Source of the DNA: Paramoeba atlantica
Taxonomy: Eukaryota; Discosea
Direction: 5' to 3'
Assembly (NCBI GenBank): GCA_977017575.1
Contig: CDRNVI010000157.1
Coordinates: 22,748 to 86,747 of the forward strand
Length of the DNA stretch: 64,000 nucleotides
The translations under genes were made by a program, and so were the position numbers. The notes under the pieces are model-generated. The model made no database searches. It was not told the origin of the DNA and worked only from the letters and a program-made list of their open reading frames with translations. Below, one piece after another: positions 49,063-59,027 of the stretch. Within the stretch, counting starts at the first letter, position 1. The number at the start of each line of letters is the position of its first letter.

Positions 49063-50028
49063 CTACATCTCAAAAATCACCTTAATCCGGTCATACGCCA
49101 CCACCACCAGCGACCCCCCGATCCCGCGAAACAGCTCCGGGACCATCCCCTTGTACATCCCCCGCACCCCCTCCCTCCTCACCACCTCCCGCGCACACCC
49201 CCACGCCCCCCCATACCGCCTCATCCCCTTCGGTTTCTCACTCTCCAGCATCATACGACGCCGGATCGTGTCAAACGGGTAGTTCAGCGGCATCACCACG
49301 GTCCGGGCCACCGTGACCGCCGCGAACGCGCTCACCGCCCCCCTCGTCCCCTTGTCCCCGGCCCACGGGTTACTCTCCTGGATCTGCTTGAAGCAGCCCA
49401 GCTGGCCGGCGCGGTACACGAACGCCCCCGCGACCGTCACCCCCCAGCCCGTGTAGAGCCCCCGCAGCCCCTGAGCCCTCACCGTTTGGCTCAGGCAATC
49501 CGCAATCCCCCCAAACTGCGGCCTCCCCGCTTTGACATCACTCGCCAGCCGGGTACGGGCAAAGTCGAAGGGGTAGCAGATCGTGTTCGCGACCCCCCCG
49601 GCCAGGCCCCCGGCGGTGAGTTTCACCGCGAAGCTTTTCCAAAATTCTTTTTTGGAATCCACATGGGGGAACAAATGGGAATTGATCCAATCGTTGAATG
49701 CGAGCGCGCTGCCCTGCTGGGGGGCGTAGCGCAGGCAGTTGACGAGATTGCCCCGCCAGAAGGCTTTGGGGCCCTGCTCGGTGTAGACCCGAGTGGCGCA
49801 GTCGACGATCCCGTTGTAGGGTCTCTGGGACCCGTTGAGGATGTCGGGGTGGCTCTGCATGGTTTGGAGGAGGAGTTTGATGCGCTCGATGGGGGCCATG
49901 AGGGTTTTGGAGAGGGTGCCGACGAGACCGCCGAGGAGGAGGTCGGAGAGGAGCTGGGTGAGGCGGGAGGGTGGGGGAGAGGGGGGTGTGGGGGTTGTGG
50001 ATTCTGAGGGAGACGTTGTGGAGGTCAT
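49063..50028 (-). CDS. ANT: Mitochondrial ADP/ATP carrier
   Basis: 321 residues, single open frame, starting at the Met at 50028 (MTSTTSPSESTTPTPPSPPP, a Pro/Thr-rich extension of about 25 residues). It shows the three mitochondrial-carrier repeats: MAPIERIKLLLQ, CYPFDFARTRLASD and NYPFDTIRRRMMLES. The last is the ADP/ATP carrier signature RRRMMM with Leu in place of the final Met. Other ANT-like landmarks are PQQGSALAFND and the C-terminal AYDRIKVIFEM. The protein exchanges cytosolic ADP for matrix ATP across the inner mitochondrial membrane. Its GC content is clearly above the rest of the window, as expected for a highly expressed host gene. Its 5-prime third is repeated three times upstream. 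Confidence 0.93.
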   Translation of the reverse strand: MTSTTSPSESTTPTPPSPPPSRLTQLLSDLLLGGLVGTLSKTLMAPIERIKLLLQTMQSHPDILNGSQRPYNGIVDCATRVYTEQGPKAFWRGNLVNCLRYAPQQGSALAFNDWINSHLFPHVDSKKEFWKSFAVKLTAGGLAGGVANTICYPFDFARTRLASDVKAGRPQFGGIADCLSQTVRAQGLRGLYTGWGVTVAGAFVYRAGQLGCFKQIQESNPWAGDKGTRGAVSAFAAVTVARTVVMPLNYPFDTIRRRMMLESEKPKGMRRYGGAWGCAREVVRREGVRGMYKGMVPELFRGIGGSLVVVAYDRIKVIFEM

Positions 50029-50196
50029 GGAAAGGGGAGAAATAGAGGGAGATGAATCCGAGATTAGGTTTATTTTTAAATACAGGTACGTAGATTTTCT
50101 TGGGAAAAAAAAATATTTTTTTTGCGAATTTTTTTTCTTAACGATAATACCACCCTTATTACAAGTCTCACGCCCCCAAAAAAATGAATTTCTTTT

Positions 50197-50550
50197 TTAT
50201 CCGTTTTTGCTCATTTTTGTTGCAAACAAGAGATCTCGTTTCCCCAGTCGCCGTTCTCTCATAGTGATTTCTGGATACCCGTAGTGTCCCGTCCCACAGG
50301 TGTATACTCGAGTAGCGCAGTCGACAATCCCGTTGTAGGGTTTCTGGGACCCGTTGAGGATGTCGGGGTGGCTGTGCATGGTTTGGAGGAGGAGTTTGAC
50401 GCGCTCGATGGGGGCCATGAGGGTTTTGGAGAGGGTGCCGACGAGACCGCCGAGGAGCAGGTCGGAGAGGAGCTGGGTGAGGCGGGAGGCTGGGGGGGAT
50501 GTGGGGGTTGTGGGGGATGTGGATTCTGAGGGAGACATTGTGGAGGTCAT
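50197..50550 (-). pseudogene. Partial carrier copy 2
   Basis: From the ATG at 50550 it repeats the first about 80 carrier codons, through MAPIERVKLLLQ to CATRVYT, then switches to unrelated sequence (CGTGHYGYPEITMRERRLGK) and stops at 50197. The switch falls right after VYT in all three partial copies. It lacks two of three carrier repeats, so it cannot function. Its upstream 5-prime flank is repeated as well. Confidence 0.85.
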
Positions 50551-50750
50551 GGAAAGGGGGGTAGGGAAATGGAGAGAGGGTGAGGAAGGGAGGAAATAGA
50601 GGGAGATGAATCCGAGATTAGGTTTATTTTTAAATACAGGTACGTAGATTTTCTTGGGAAAAAAATATTTTTTTTTGCTAATTTTTTTTCTTAACGATAA
50701 TACAACCCTTATTACAACTCTCACTCCCCAAAAAAAAATGAATTTCCTTT

Positions 50751-51101
50751 TTATCCGTTTTTGCTCATTTTTGTTGCAAACAAGAGATCTCGTTTCCCCA
50801 GTCGCCTTTCTCTCATAGTGATTTCTGGATACCCGTAGTGTCCCGTCCCACAGGTGTATACTCGAGTGGCGCAGTCCATGATCCCGTTGTAGGGTCTATG
50901 GGACCCGTTGAGGATGTCGGGGTGGCTGTGCATGGTTTGGAGGAGGAGTTTGACGCGCTCGATGGGGGCCATGAGGGTTTTGGAGAGGGTGCCGACGAGA
51001 CCGCCGAGGAGGAGGTCGGAGAGGAGCTGGGTGAGGCGGGAGGGTGGGGGAGAGGGGGGTGTGGGGGTTGTGGATTCTGAGGGAGACGTTGTGGAGGTCA
51101 T
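50751..51101 (-). pseudogene. Partial carrier copy 3
   Basis: ATG at 51101; the same breakpoint after CATRVYT and the same CGTGHYGYPEITMRERRLGK tail, ending at 50751. It is 551 bases upstream of copy 2. The N-terminal 30 codons match the full gene more closely than copy 2 does. Confidence 0.85.
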
Positions 51102-51267
51102 GGAAAGGGGAGAAATAGAGGGAGATGAATCCGAGATTAGGTTTATTTTTAAATACAGGTGGGTAGATTTTCTTGGGAAAAAAATATTTTTTTTGCGAAT
51201 TTTTTTTCTTAACGATAATACCACCCTTATTACAAGTCTCACGCCCCCAAAAAAATGAATTTCCTTT

Positions 51268-51580
51268 TTATCCGTTTTTGCTCATTTTTGTTGCAAACAA
51301 GAGATCTCGTTTCCCCAGTCGCCGTTCTCTCATAGTGATTTCTGGATACCCGTAGTGTCCCGTCCCACAGGTGTATACTCGAGTAGCGCAGTCCATGATC
51401 TCGTTGTAGGGTTTCTGGGACCCGTTGAGGATGTCGGGGTGGCTGTGCATGGTTTGGAGGAGGAGTTTGATGCGCTCGATGGGGGCCATGAGGGTTTTGG
51501 AAAGGGTGCCGACGAGACCGCCGAGGAGGAGGTCGGAGAGGGGGGTGGGTGGGTTGTGAGGGAGACGTTGTGGAGGTCAT
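51268..51580 (-). pseudogene. Partial carrier copy 4
   Basis: ATG at 51580. A deletion near codons 10-30 shifts the frame, but MAPIERIKLLLQTMHSHPDI and the VYTCGTGHYGY junction are kept in the second frame. It is the outermost copy of the tandem series, 479 bases upstream of copy 3. Confidence 0.8.
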
Positions 51581-51833
51581 GGAAAGGGGAGAGAGGGTGA
51601 GGAAGGGAGGAAATAGAGGGAGATGAATCCGACATTAGGTTGTTCTAAATACAGGTGGGTTGATTTTCTTGTAAAATTTGATCTTAACGAGCATACAACC
51701 CTTCTCGTAAGCCTTCGCCCCCCCCCCGGCCCGACTTTGTTCTTTTTCATAAGGGGTAAAATAACTTACACTGTAAAACTTTATAATGATATACTGCTCT
51801 ATAGTATTTCAAAATACATTTTGTTATACTGTA

Positions 51834-52579
51834 CCCCCCCTAGTTATCTGTCACACGTCACCCCCACTAGTTATCTGTCACTTTTTGGGACTTGGATTTT
51901 TTTTCGTCGACTATGCCCCCAGTTAACTGTCACCTTTTAAAAATAGGTACAAAGCGTCACTTCCAAGGCGTCGATACATTCAATACATGGATACAACGTT
52001 TTTTATCAACCCCTCTCTCCCGTCGGACTGGTCAAGATCCCATATGTCTCATTTTGGATGCCTCTACACAGTACCGATTAAGTGAATCTGTACATTCCTC
52101 GGTCCGAAGCAGCAATGTACACATTCCTCGCCTACCTCCAAAGATGACTCATGTGTTTCAGCCTGCTGACCAGCACGTACTACGTTCAATTCGTCAGTTC
52201 AGTGTTACTGCAGGAGCTCGCTGCTAATAAGGGGACTGAGGATGTGCTTAAAAATTTGTTCCTAGGGGGCAAGTACGTAGTCCGACAGCGAAAGTATAAA
52301 TTTCTTTCCGAAGCTATTGGCAACACTCCGCCACGCGTAATTACGAAATCATGGGATGTTACGGGCATTTCTAAATATGTCTACTCGGACGTGATAGAGG
52401 CGGAGGTCAAAAGAACTTTCGACAAAATGAAAGAAGAGGCAGGTAGTACAGCTCAAATCCTTATTCGAATCGAAGTCTTTTCCCCGAAAGAAGTAAACGA
52501 AATCAGCCCGAACGAAATCAAGCGTCGTAACACAGGAAGTTCTTCGAGTTCTTTCAAAAACTGTAACGCTTATTGTTAG
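51834..52579 (+). pseudogene. pogo-like element relic
   Basis: The left terminus ACCCCCCCTAGTTATCTGTC recurs at 51858-51935 in part. Coding from 51945: FQGVDTFNTWIQRFL, CLILDASTQYR (second catalytic D) and LPPKMTHVFQPADQHVLRSI (third D), then a frameshift near 52195 and LLQELAANKGTEDVLKNLFL to the end. The third block PPKMTHVxQPADQ and the C-terminal SWDVTGISKYVY match the intact transposase at 32164-33789 (SWDVTEIPRVLF). The N-terminal half is deleted. Confidence 0.75.
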
Positions 52580-53271
52580 TTTGTATTTACTACTCTAAGT
52601 TTTTTACCTCATCACACGGTAGCTTCGAATGTTCGTTTGTTATTTATGCTACTCTAAATTTTTCACCTCACGGTAGCTGAATACATTTTCATCGGTTTTT
52701 AGAACTTTTCATTTTTCGGCTCTCCGAGAAAGGAGTCGACAAAGGGCAGGCATGGTCCCTTATTATTCCTCCCACCCTTCTCTATCCGACACGCTCTCTA
52801 AAAAAGGTTGAATACAACCCTTTGTAGAGTATCCCCGCTCAGAACAGAACTCCGCTTATCTCTGTCTCATCCTACCGACGGCCATTCTCCCCCACAACGT
52901 GAAGCTTATGAAATAAGAAAGGCTACGTGCCCCCAGTAAAGACTCGTGAAAATACTTGCGCGACTCATGTCGTACACAATATGTATCGTCCTCCGTTTAA
53001 TGCATATCGAAAGGATGTTTTACTTCGTTTGAACCTCAGCAAACAAGAGATTCTCACCGAGACGTGAAAAATAATGATGATTCAGAGAGTCGACTCCTAT
53101 CCAGGCGATTCTAGTCGCTTTCTGTGAACCTCTATAGAGTTCGGACTTGTTAATTTGAAGACACACAACATAAACCCCCTATAGGGGACATGGAGGGTCT
53201 AGGGGCACACACTTTTTTACAGGGTTCGCACAAACTATAATATAGTAAAATATAGTTTTTTCCATTGAATA
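52580..53271. other. Spacer without recognised gene
   Basis: GTAGCT(T)CGAAT/CTCACGGTAGCTGAAT is repeated at 52606 and 52668. Otherwise nothing but low-complexity frames. Confidence 0.35.
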
Positions 53272-54024
53272 TACAGTCCAGCTCTTGGCTTCCCCCCAGG
53301 CTCCAGAGCGTACCGTAAGAGCTTTTGGCCTAATTCCTTCGGCATTCAACAGATCTCAAAAAACTAGTGCGTTCCCCACCGTTGCTTTGCCTAGGACTCC
53401 CCCTGGGTCCTAGGTGGGCGTGGTGAAAGTTGGGAAATTTTCCCCAATTTGGTTTTTTGAAGGGGGTAAAAACATAAGAAATGTGTATAAATTCCTATGC
53501 ACTAGTACCCACAATGGTCTCCTTTAACGCGCTGCACAATGCGCAGGCGTTTAGGAACAGAATTTATACAATCACTTTTTTAATTTCCATCTAGACAAGA
53601 TATTACGTATAGTTTTTCTGTCTCTGCCAAAATTTTTGGCCAACGCATGAACACTAAGCCCCTTTTTACATTGGAGGACAAGTTCAAGGCGCTCTGGGAG
53701 GGTACATCGCACTATTTTATGAGTGATTGGGGGTGTTTTGTTTTTGGGAGAGTTGGCATATTGTCCTTGTGTAGATTTAACGGGAGTATCCCGCAAATAC
53801 ATTGAATGAGAAACCATTTATGAAGAAAAAAAACTCTGAAAAAATGGAAAAATTGGATTTTGTTTGTAAATTATGAAAAAACACCTATTTTTTCGTTTAT
53901 TTTTTAGCTATGATGCGCATAGGGGTCGGTATGGTCAAAAAGACGGCGGTAAACGCTCCAGTTTTTCGAGATCTGTTGAATGCCGAAGGAAATAGGTCAA
54001 AAGCTCTTACGGTGCTGGACTGTA
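53272..54024. mobile_element. Deleted Tc1/pogo-type element
   Basis: TA-flanked ends TACAGTCCAGC and GCTGGACTGTA. Further in, CGTAAGAGCTTTTGGCCTAA and its complement, and TTCCTTCGGCATTCAACAGA and its complement, form a second inverted layer of about 55 bp. It contains only a short HTH ORF. It is flanked by TATAGTAAAATATAG-type repeats. Confidence 0.7.
53572..53817 (-). CDS. HTH DNA-binding fragment
   Basis: 81 residues. After a polar start the segment ERLELVLQCKKGLSVHALAK and NFGRDRKTIRNILSRWKLKK forms a helix-turn-helix like the N-terminal domain of Tc1/pogo transposases, then stops. No catalytic part exists in the element. It could act as an end-binding repressor derived from a transposase, or be an inert remnant. 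Confidence 0.55.
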   Translation of the reverse strand: MVSHSMYLRDTPVKSTQGQYANSPKNKTPPITHKIVRCTLPERLELVLQCKKGLSVHALAKNFGRDRKTIRNILSRWKLKK

Positions 54025-54029
54025 GTTAC

Positions 54030-54150
54030 TATAAACCTAGGGACACGATAAGTCACCCCCCTCTAAAATTTGTGTAAAGTCTTCGCTTGGACTAATTTTT
54101 GTTGCATTTTGCAAATCTCGGTGACGCTTGTTTGCGCATATTTATAGTAC
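54030..54150. repeat. Solo Tc1 end
   Basis: ATAAACCTAGGGACACGATA to TTGTTTGCGCATAT is nearly identical to 46247-46370, the left end of the truncated Tc1. Confidence 0.75.
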
Positions 54151-54318
54151 TATTTACTATATTTTACTATAAAACTATAAGAAAACTATAAAGTTTTTTT
54201 TCACTTTACAAGTGATATTTTTTGAGTCCTCTCCGCTTGTGAGGACGTACACATGCCTCTACACGCTTTCTTACACGCTTACATACGTATGATATGACAA
54301 GAAATTATGAAAAAAATG

Positions 54319-54510
54319 TAACCCAAGCTAAAGTGGACGAGGGAGCTAGTAAAAGCACCTTTGGCAAACCACCACAAAAATGGAAGGGCATGTCCCTTAA
54401 AGATTCTTTTGTCGCATCGGAATCCTTTACAAACCGGAAGAGACCATTCCATTTTTGGGGTTGTTTAAAGATGCTTTTAGAACCTCTCTTGTCCACTTTA
54501 GCCTGGGTTA
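54319..54510. repeat. Foldback element, copy B (192 bp)
   Basis: TAACCCAAGCTAAAGTGGAC at the left and GTCCACTTTAGCCTGGGTTA at the right. The inner sequence also folds: CACCTTTGGCAAACCACCAC against a degenerate complement, GGAATGGTCTC-like. Same family and length as 4280-4470. Confidence 0.8.
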
Positions 54511-55262
54511 CATAGCTATCGAAACATGCTTCCTCTTCCCCGAGGTTTCACCGCCGAAAAAAATCATCGACTAGTGCGTTATCTCCTCGGAAATAGCAAT
54601 GAAAAATAGAAATCTGAAATAGCAGTGAAGCGCATGCGAAAGGAGTGACGATAGTAAACACACACTTTCCACCGGACAACACACCGCGTAATTTATTCAA
54701 ACTCATAAGATTATATTTATTCAAATTCATAAAATTGTGAGCCGCGGTTATTCAGTCCCAAGACATAACGTCGGTGGCTCCAGCCAATGCACGGCGACAG
54801 TAATGTAGTGAGATTCGCATAAGGCCATCTGTCAAGGCCACACGATGGGACTGGGGTACGTCCCCTCCTGACATAAGTTACATTCAACCGCTTCTTTACT
54901 TCCCTCCGTGCGCAACACTTCAATAAAATAATCTTTGCAGAAACTAGCCCTCGTACCTTTTATATCGGGCATCAATTTTCGGGTTTAAAAATAGAAAAAT
55001 CGTACACAAATGAATTCTCTGTGTATTTATGGCGTGTTGGTGTGCTTCGGAGTGCTTAAAATGTGAAACAAAAAATATAGTTTCTTATAGTTTTTAAAAA
55101 AAAAGTTTATAGTAACTATATAGTACTATATTGATAGTTTTATAGTTTCTGCGAACCCTGCCTTTTTATATTTTTGTACTTTTTTAAAATCTTGTCCAAG
55201 GAAGTGGCAGATTGTGCCGCAGCTATATCATTTGAGTAGGGTACAACAAGTTGGGTACACAT
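54511..55262. other. Spacer without recognised gene
   Basis: Contains a TATAGTTTCT/AAACTATAA-rich zone (55070-55150) like that at 53230 and 54150-54190. Frames are short and lack domains. Confidence 0.35.
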
Positions 55263-55456
55263 GAGGGGCTGCGGGTCGTGGCATACAAGACCGCGCCTTG
55301 TTTTTGGCTTTGAGGGACAACATAATTCACGTTTCGTGTCCCTGGGTAGAGAGTAGGGCATAATTTGGTAAAAAAAGAATTTTTACTTCGTATACGGGGG
55401 TCAACAATTTCCGGCGGGCCCAAAGAGACCACGGCTAACGTCATCCGCAACCGCTC
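55263..55456. mobile_element. 194-bp element with ACAT duplication
   Basis: GAGGGGCTGCGGGT at the left, a decayed ATCCGCAACCGCTC at the right, flanked by ACAT (55259-55262 and 55457-55460). The interior GAGAGTAGGGCATAATTTGG is shared with 21469-22359. Confidence 0.7.
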
Positions 55457-55479
55457 ACATGTGTAGTGTAATTTCTTTT

Positions 55480-55572
55480 TCAGTCGCTTTTATGTTTTCA
55501 ACTTAGAAATCACTGCTGCTGCGCGCTTCGCGTTGAAAACTACCTCCGCGTTTGATGAAGCGACTAAAAATA
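55480..55572. repeat. Foldback MITE next to RRM relic
   Basis: CAGTCGCTTTTATGTTTTCA at the left and CGCGTTTGATGAAGCGACT at the right, with GCTGCGCGCTTCGCGTTGAA in the middle. Same family as 40510 and 44393. Confidence 0.65.
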
Positions 55573-55689
55573 TTTGGAGACGAAAACGATCATACAACTG
55601 ATGTGGAATCATACAACTTATGATATATCAACTTTGCTTGTTAAGTAATACTTTACTTGGTAAACGGAGCAGTATGGGTTTTGTGAGGG

Positions 55690-55945
55690 GAAAAGGTAGA
55701 GAAGAAAATTATGAAAACGTTTTGCGTCACCAAAGAAGGCGTCAGTTAAATCAGTTAAATGATTTTTCTTCATTTCTCACGGAAGATGTTCCACACTGAT
55801 GAAGCGCTTGTCAGGATCGCCCGGAGCTGAACTCAAATTCATCTCTGATTCGTGCAAGTGCTTCCGCTTCTTTAGCGAGGTATCACATTCTTCGGTGAGG
55901 TCATTTTCCAGAAGAGTGGACATTGTATATTGAGACATTGCGTAT
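55690..55945 (-). pseudogene. RRM protein relic, copy 3
   Basis: The minus strand reads MSTLLENDLTEECDTSLKKR, then HLHESEMNLSSAPGDPDKRF and ISVEHLP, a stop, and EMKKNHLTDLTDAFFGDAKR, matching MSTLPENVSTEEYDISLKIS, EPEMNLSSAL and EHIPPEMTKENLSEYYAFFG of 43764-44133. DNA homology continues downstream, through TGTTTAGCAAGTAAAGTA-like sequence, to the neighbouring foldback MITE. Confidence 0.75.
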
Positions 55946-56319
55946 TATCGTTAGCAAATATTTAAACCGATCGACACGAATAAGTCACCCCCCTTGGGAG
56001 CTCCGGTGGTCCAGAGTTGGAAAAAAAACGATAGTTCTGTAGGCTAAAAATGTGCAATGAAAAACATGATTGCCGCATCCTCTAACTTAAGCAGAAAAGA
56101 TTAACGAAAAAAACAATAAACAACAATATAATAATTGTATTTCGGTGTGTTAATAAGCGAAATGTGCTATATTAACGAAGCGTAGAACGAAAATTTAAGA
56201 CAAAGGTCCTTGGCGCTTCTAGGCGCTACCAGGAGCTCCCCCCCAGAGTCACCCTTCTCAGTACTACTACTCTAATCTTTAAAAGAAATTGAGATTTTGT
56301 CCACAAAATAAAAGAAACG
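55946..56319. other. Spacer
   Basis: Contains a GGGAGCTCCGGTGGTCC fragment (55999-56015) of the hairpin-ended repeat family and AAGTCACCCCCC from a Tc1 end. The rest is AT-rich 3-prime flank of the LRR gene. Confidence 0.35.
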
Positions 56320-57054
56320 CTACTTTAATAAACGTGCAATCCTTGTGTTCTCAATCTTCAGACCTGCGCGCAGCAGTAGGGGAATATGATATTCTTTCAC
56401 CTTACCGCAAAGATTAATGTTGTTTGCTAAATTTAACTCTTCCAATGAACATGGAATGCTACGAAGATCAATTTTTCCAGAAAAATTATTTTCTTCAAGC
56501 CGGAGTATAACCATATTAGGCAGTTTTCTGAAGCAAAGGTCTCCGGATAGCATATTTCTGCCAAGATAAAGGTATCGAAGCTGCGACGGCAATTTGGTCA
56601 GGCAAACTTCTCCTGTAAATTGGTTACCAGAGAGAACCAAAGTCTTTAAATCAGGAGGGAGAGCTGTCAAGTCCAATGTTCCGCTGAGCTGATTGTTGCG
56701 AAGGCTTAACGTACGCAGCTTCGGAGGAAACGTTTCAAGTGACACTTCGCCGAAGAGTTGGTTAACGTTGGCGTAAAAGATGTGAATCGTTTCGGGCAGA
56801 TGGCTGTAGTTTAACGAACCCTTCAATTCCCTCGACCACCACGATATGGACATTACACTATTGGTGTTGTTGCAATCGACACCACTCCACTTACAGGCCG
56901 GAGTAGATGTAGTCCATGATGAATTCGGATTTTCAACATCGTGTACAACTTGCTCAAGTTGAAATTCTTGTGGAAGATTTGTTATACTCACCTTTGCTGC
57001 ACGTCTTGCTATTTGCGGCGCTGGAATATCCGCGGCATGAATGGGCCGAAACAT
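56320..57054 (-). CDS. LRR protein
   Basis: 244 residues starting MFRPIHAADIPAPQIARRAA; the segment up to AAD suggests the end of a signal peptide whose start may lie upstream. The cap is SWTTSTPACKWSGVDC. Six regular LRRs, including LPPDLKTLVLSGNQFTGEVC and LPSQLRYLYLGRNMLSGDLC, end with RAGLKIENTRIARLLK. It resembles 16702-17481 most closely. It is the rightmost LRR gene of the window and keeps the common minus-strand orientation. Confidence 0.84.
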   Translation of the reverse strand: MFRPIHAADIPAPQIARRAAKVSITNLPQEFQLEQVVHDVENPNSSWTTSTPACKWSGVDCNNTNSVMSISWWSRELKGSLNYSHLPETIHIFYANVNQLFGEVSLETFPPKLRTLSLRNNQLSGTLDLTALPPDLKTLVLSGNQFTGEVCLTKLPSQLRYLYLGRNMLSGDLCFRKLPNMVILRLEENNFSGKIDLRSIPCSLEELNLANNINLCGKVKEYHIPLLLRAGLKIENTRIARLLK

Positions 57055-57351
57055 GAAACCAAAAATTATATGTATTTTTTTATGGAATCTTCAATTTGTT
57101 GGTCACATTAATTATTTTACCCTATTTTTCGTTAAAAACATTGGCTATATTGGTACTAATCCTTCCGCTTTCTTCCGCTTTCTTAGCCAATTTTTCATTT
57201 TTAGTCGCTTCGTTAAACGCAGTGGAAGTTTTTAACTTCTGTAGAAGTTGAACGACCTTCTCAACGGGGGGTATGGTAAGCTGGACAGTGGTTTACTTCG
57301 ATGAGAAGTTAGATTATATGTTATTAAGCGCTCTTTTAGCTTTCCGTAAAA
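57055..57351. other. LRR upstream region with MITE fragment
   Basis: TTTTAGTCGCTTCGTTAAACG (57200-57220) is the left arm of the foldback MITE family without its partner. Nothing else recognised. Confidence 0.4.
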
Positions 57352-57615
57352 ATGAACAGCAATACTCCGTCACACCGTGAAAGCGAACACATTTCCTTAC
57401 GTTTCGAGGTAGCATTTGAGGCTGAAGCATCACGTGAATTAAACACTGCACCGGAAACGTGGCACAATGCTGAGGTCAGGCCAGTATGCACAGGTTGCCC
57501 TGGGTTCTCTTGCGTCCGATACTGGCGAAGTCTCGGGGAGATCGCGCAAGGGGAGAACGCAGTACACTGTGGAGAGCCACGGCCTTTTGCGTCTTCCCGC
57601 TTGATGTGGCCATAG
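57352..57615 (+). CDS. Doubtful ORF upstream of Merlin relic
   Basis: 87 codons starting MNSNTPSHRESEHISLRFEV. The first half is protein-like; the second (VCTGCPGFSCVRYWRSLGEI) has two close Cys. A Merlin-type zinc ribbon would be expected at about this distance upstream of the catalytic relic at 57868, but the match is weak and an alternative frame is also open. Confidence 0.2.
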   Translation: MNSNTPSHRESEHISLRFEVAFEAEASRELNTAPETWHNAEVRPVCTGCPGFSCVRYWRSLGEIAQGENAVHCGEPRPFASSRLMWP

Positions 57616-57867
57616 AATTTTGTACATGGAGGATGTGCCCGGAAAAAGCCACGTGTCGGTTTGTACTTTCGAGGTAATGGAGAGCCGAATCGATTAAAAT
57701 TTAGTCATTAAATGTTCGAAGTACGAACCATACATCAGCGCCCGGACCCATTTAACACCCGGAAATCTCTTACCTCTGCGAGGGGATATAAATAACAATT
57801 TGTGTATGGGTCAAATCGCAAAGGAATCATGGAATACGGCGCAAGACAGTTGAAAAGATACTAAGCC

Positions 57868-58135
57868 ATTTGGGTAATGCGGCTCTTTTCCAAGAAGAAA
57901 CGAGTACGTACAATTTTTCAAAGGTGCAAGCAGACGAGACCTTTATTGGCACAAGGAAATATCATCGGGGGAAACGGACCCGTAAATTTGGATGGTGGTT
58001 CGCCCCTGTGACGGAAGTAAAAGGTCACGACATGGGGCGCACCCACTGGAAACTAGCCAAGTGTCGCGACGCTAAAAATTTCATTCCCCCACACCTCACA
58101 AGTGCAGAGGAACGTTGCGCCCCAGTGTGTTAAGT
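57868..58135 (+). pseudogene. Merlin/ISXO2-type transposase fragment
   Basis: The frame contains VQADETFIGTRKYHRGKRTR and KFGWWFAPVTEVKG, the first catalytic block of the Merlin/ISXO2 DDE domain, which has D-E followed by a conserved RKYHRGxR. The later acidic residues are not found; the frame stops after DAKNFIPPHLTSAEE. It is more fragmentary than 24674-25467 but its first block is better conserved. Confidence 0.65.
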
Positions 58136-58347
58136 TTGGCGAGGTACACAGCAACCGAGAGCAATCTTGGCAGACAAGATTTGTGAACGTGATGGATTGC
58201 GTTGTTCAATGGATGTACTGCAGAAGTGTATGGTTTTGCCTGCCACCATTTGCCACCGTCTGCCACTATTTTGCAAAATTTATGCTTTTGTTCATGAGTC
58301 TAAATCAGTTGCTTTACAAATTTCCTCAATCATACTTCAATCAATAT

Positions 58348-58520
58348 ACAGGGGTGGGCACGAAAATGTGGGGGGGGAGTCAAATTCGTAGCACGTGGCC
58401 AATTTTGGAAAATAACACCACATTGGAGAGCTCTCGCAGAGTTACGTGTCATGTGATAATGCGTTTCCCGTATCCAGGGGGTAGGTCTCTATGCCAAAGG
58501 GGGTAAAAGTGACGACTGCA
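58348..58520. repeat. Solo Tc1 end related to 59137
   Basis: TACAGGGGTGGGCACGAAAA, a GGGGGGGGAGTCAAATTCG stretch, GGAGAGCTCTCGCAGAG and GCCAAAGGGGGT follow the order of the left end of the element at 59137-60712. There is no partner end nearby. Confidence 0.7.
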
Positions 58521-58544
58521 ACTTCAAAAAATGTTAAAAAACTA

Positions 58545-58755
58545 CGGGTACGGGGGGTGAAAAATACGCGCCAAGACCCCGGCTACCCCTTCTGCGCTTT
58601 TTTCCTAAGCATACAATATGTATATGCGTACAAACCGCATTATCAAATTCAAAAAATGAACCTGAATATTGAATTTTAGACCTTCAACCGGCTTAATAGA
58701 CCAAAAAACAAACCGCTGTTTCGCGCTGTTTCACAAATCTAACCCGCAGCCCCTC
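58545..58755. repeat. Repeat ends, partly duplicated at 63225
   Basis: 58545-58605 is an inverted fragment of the hairpin-ended repeat (CCCCGGCTACCCCTTCTGCG). 58618-58755 is nearly identical to 63225-63372 and finishes in ACCCGCAGCCCCTC, a right end of the GAGGGGCTGCGGGT family. Confidence 0.6.
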
Positions 58756-59027
58756 ACATATTGTATGCTTAGGAATAGCATGTATGAGATTGATAACCTC
58801 GATAAATGATATTTTCTTGACACTTCCCTGTTCATATATCTTTCTTTCGCCTTTTATTGATGTACGGAATAACACATCAACAGGTTAATCAAGTATTTTC
58901 TGAGTTATAGCGCGTTCACGGCCCGTACGTGTAGGAGAAACAGACATTCTGTGCAATATTATCACACAAGCTTAATATTCAACGCGAATACACGCAGGTA
59001 TCGATTCAAATACTTCCTTATACATTC

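Noticed and set aside
49486-51600. Gly/Glu-rich plus-strand ORFs opposite the ADP/ATP carrier and its partial copies
   Set aside because: They are antisense shadows of high-GC carrier coding sequence, repeated because the carrier 5-prime end is duplicated.
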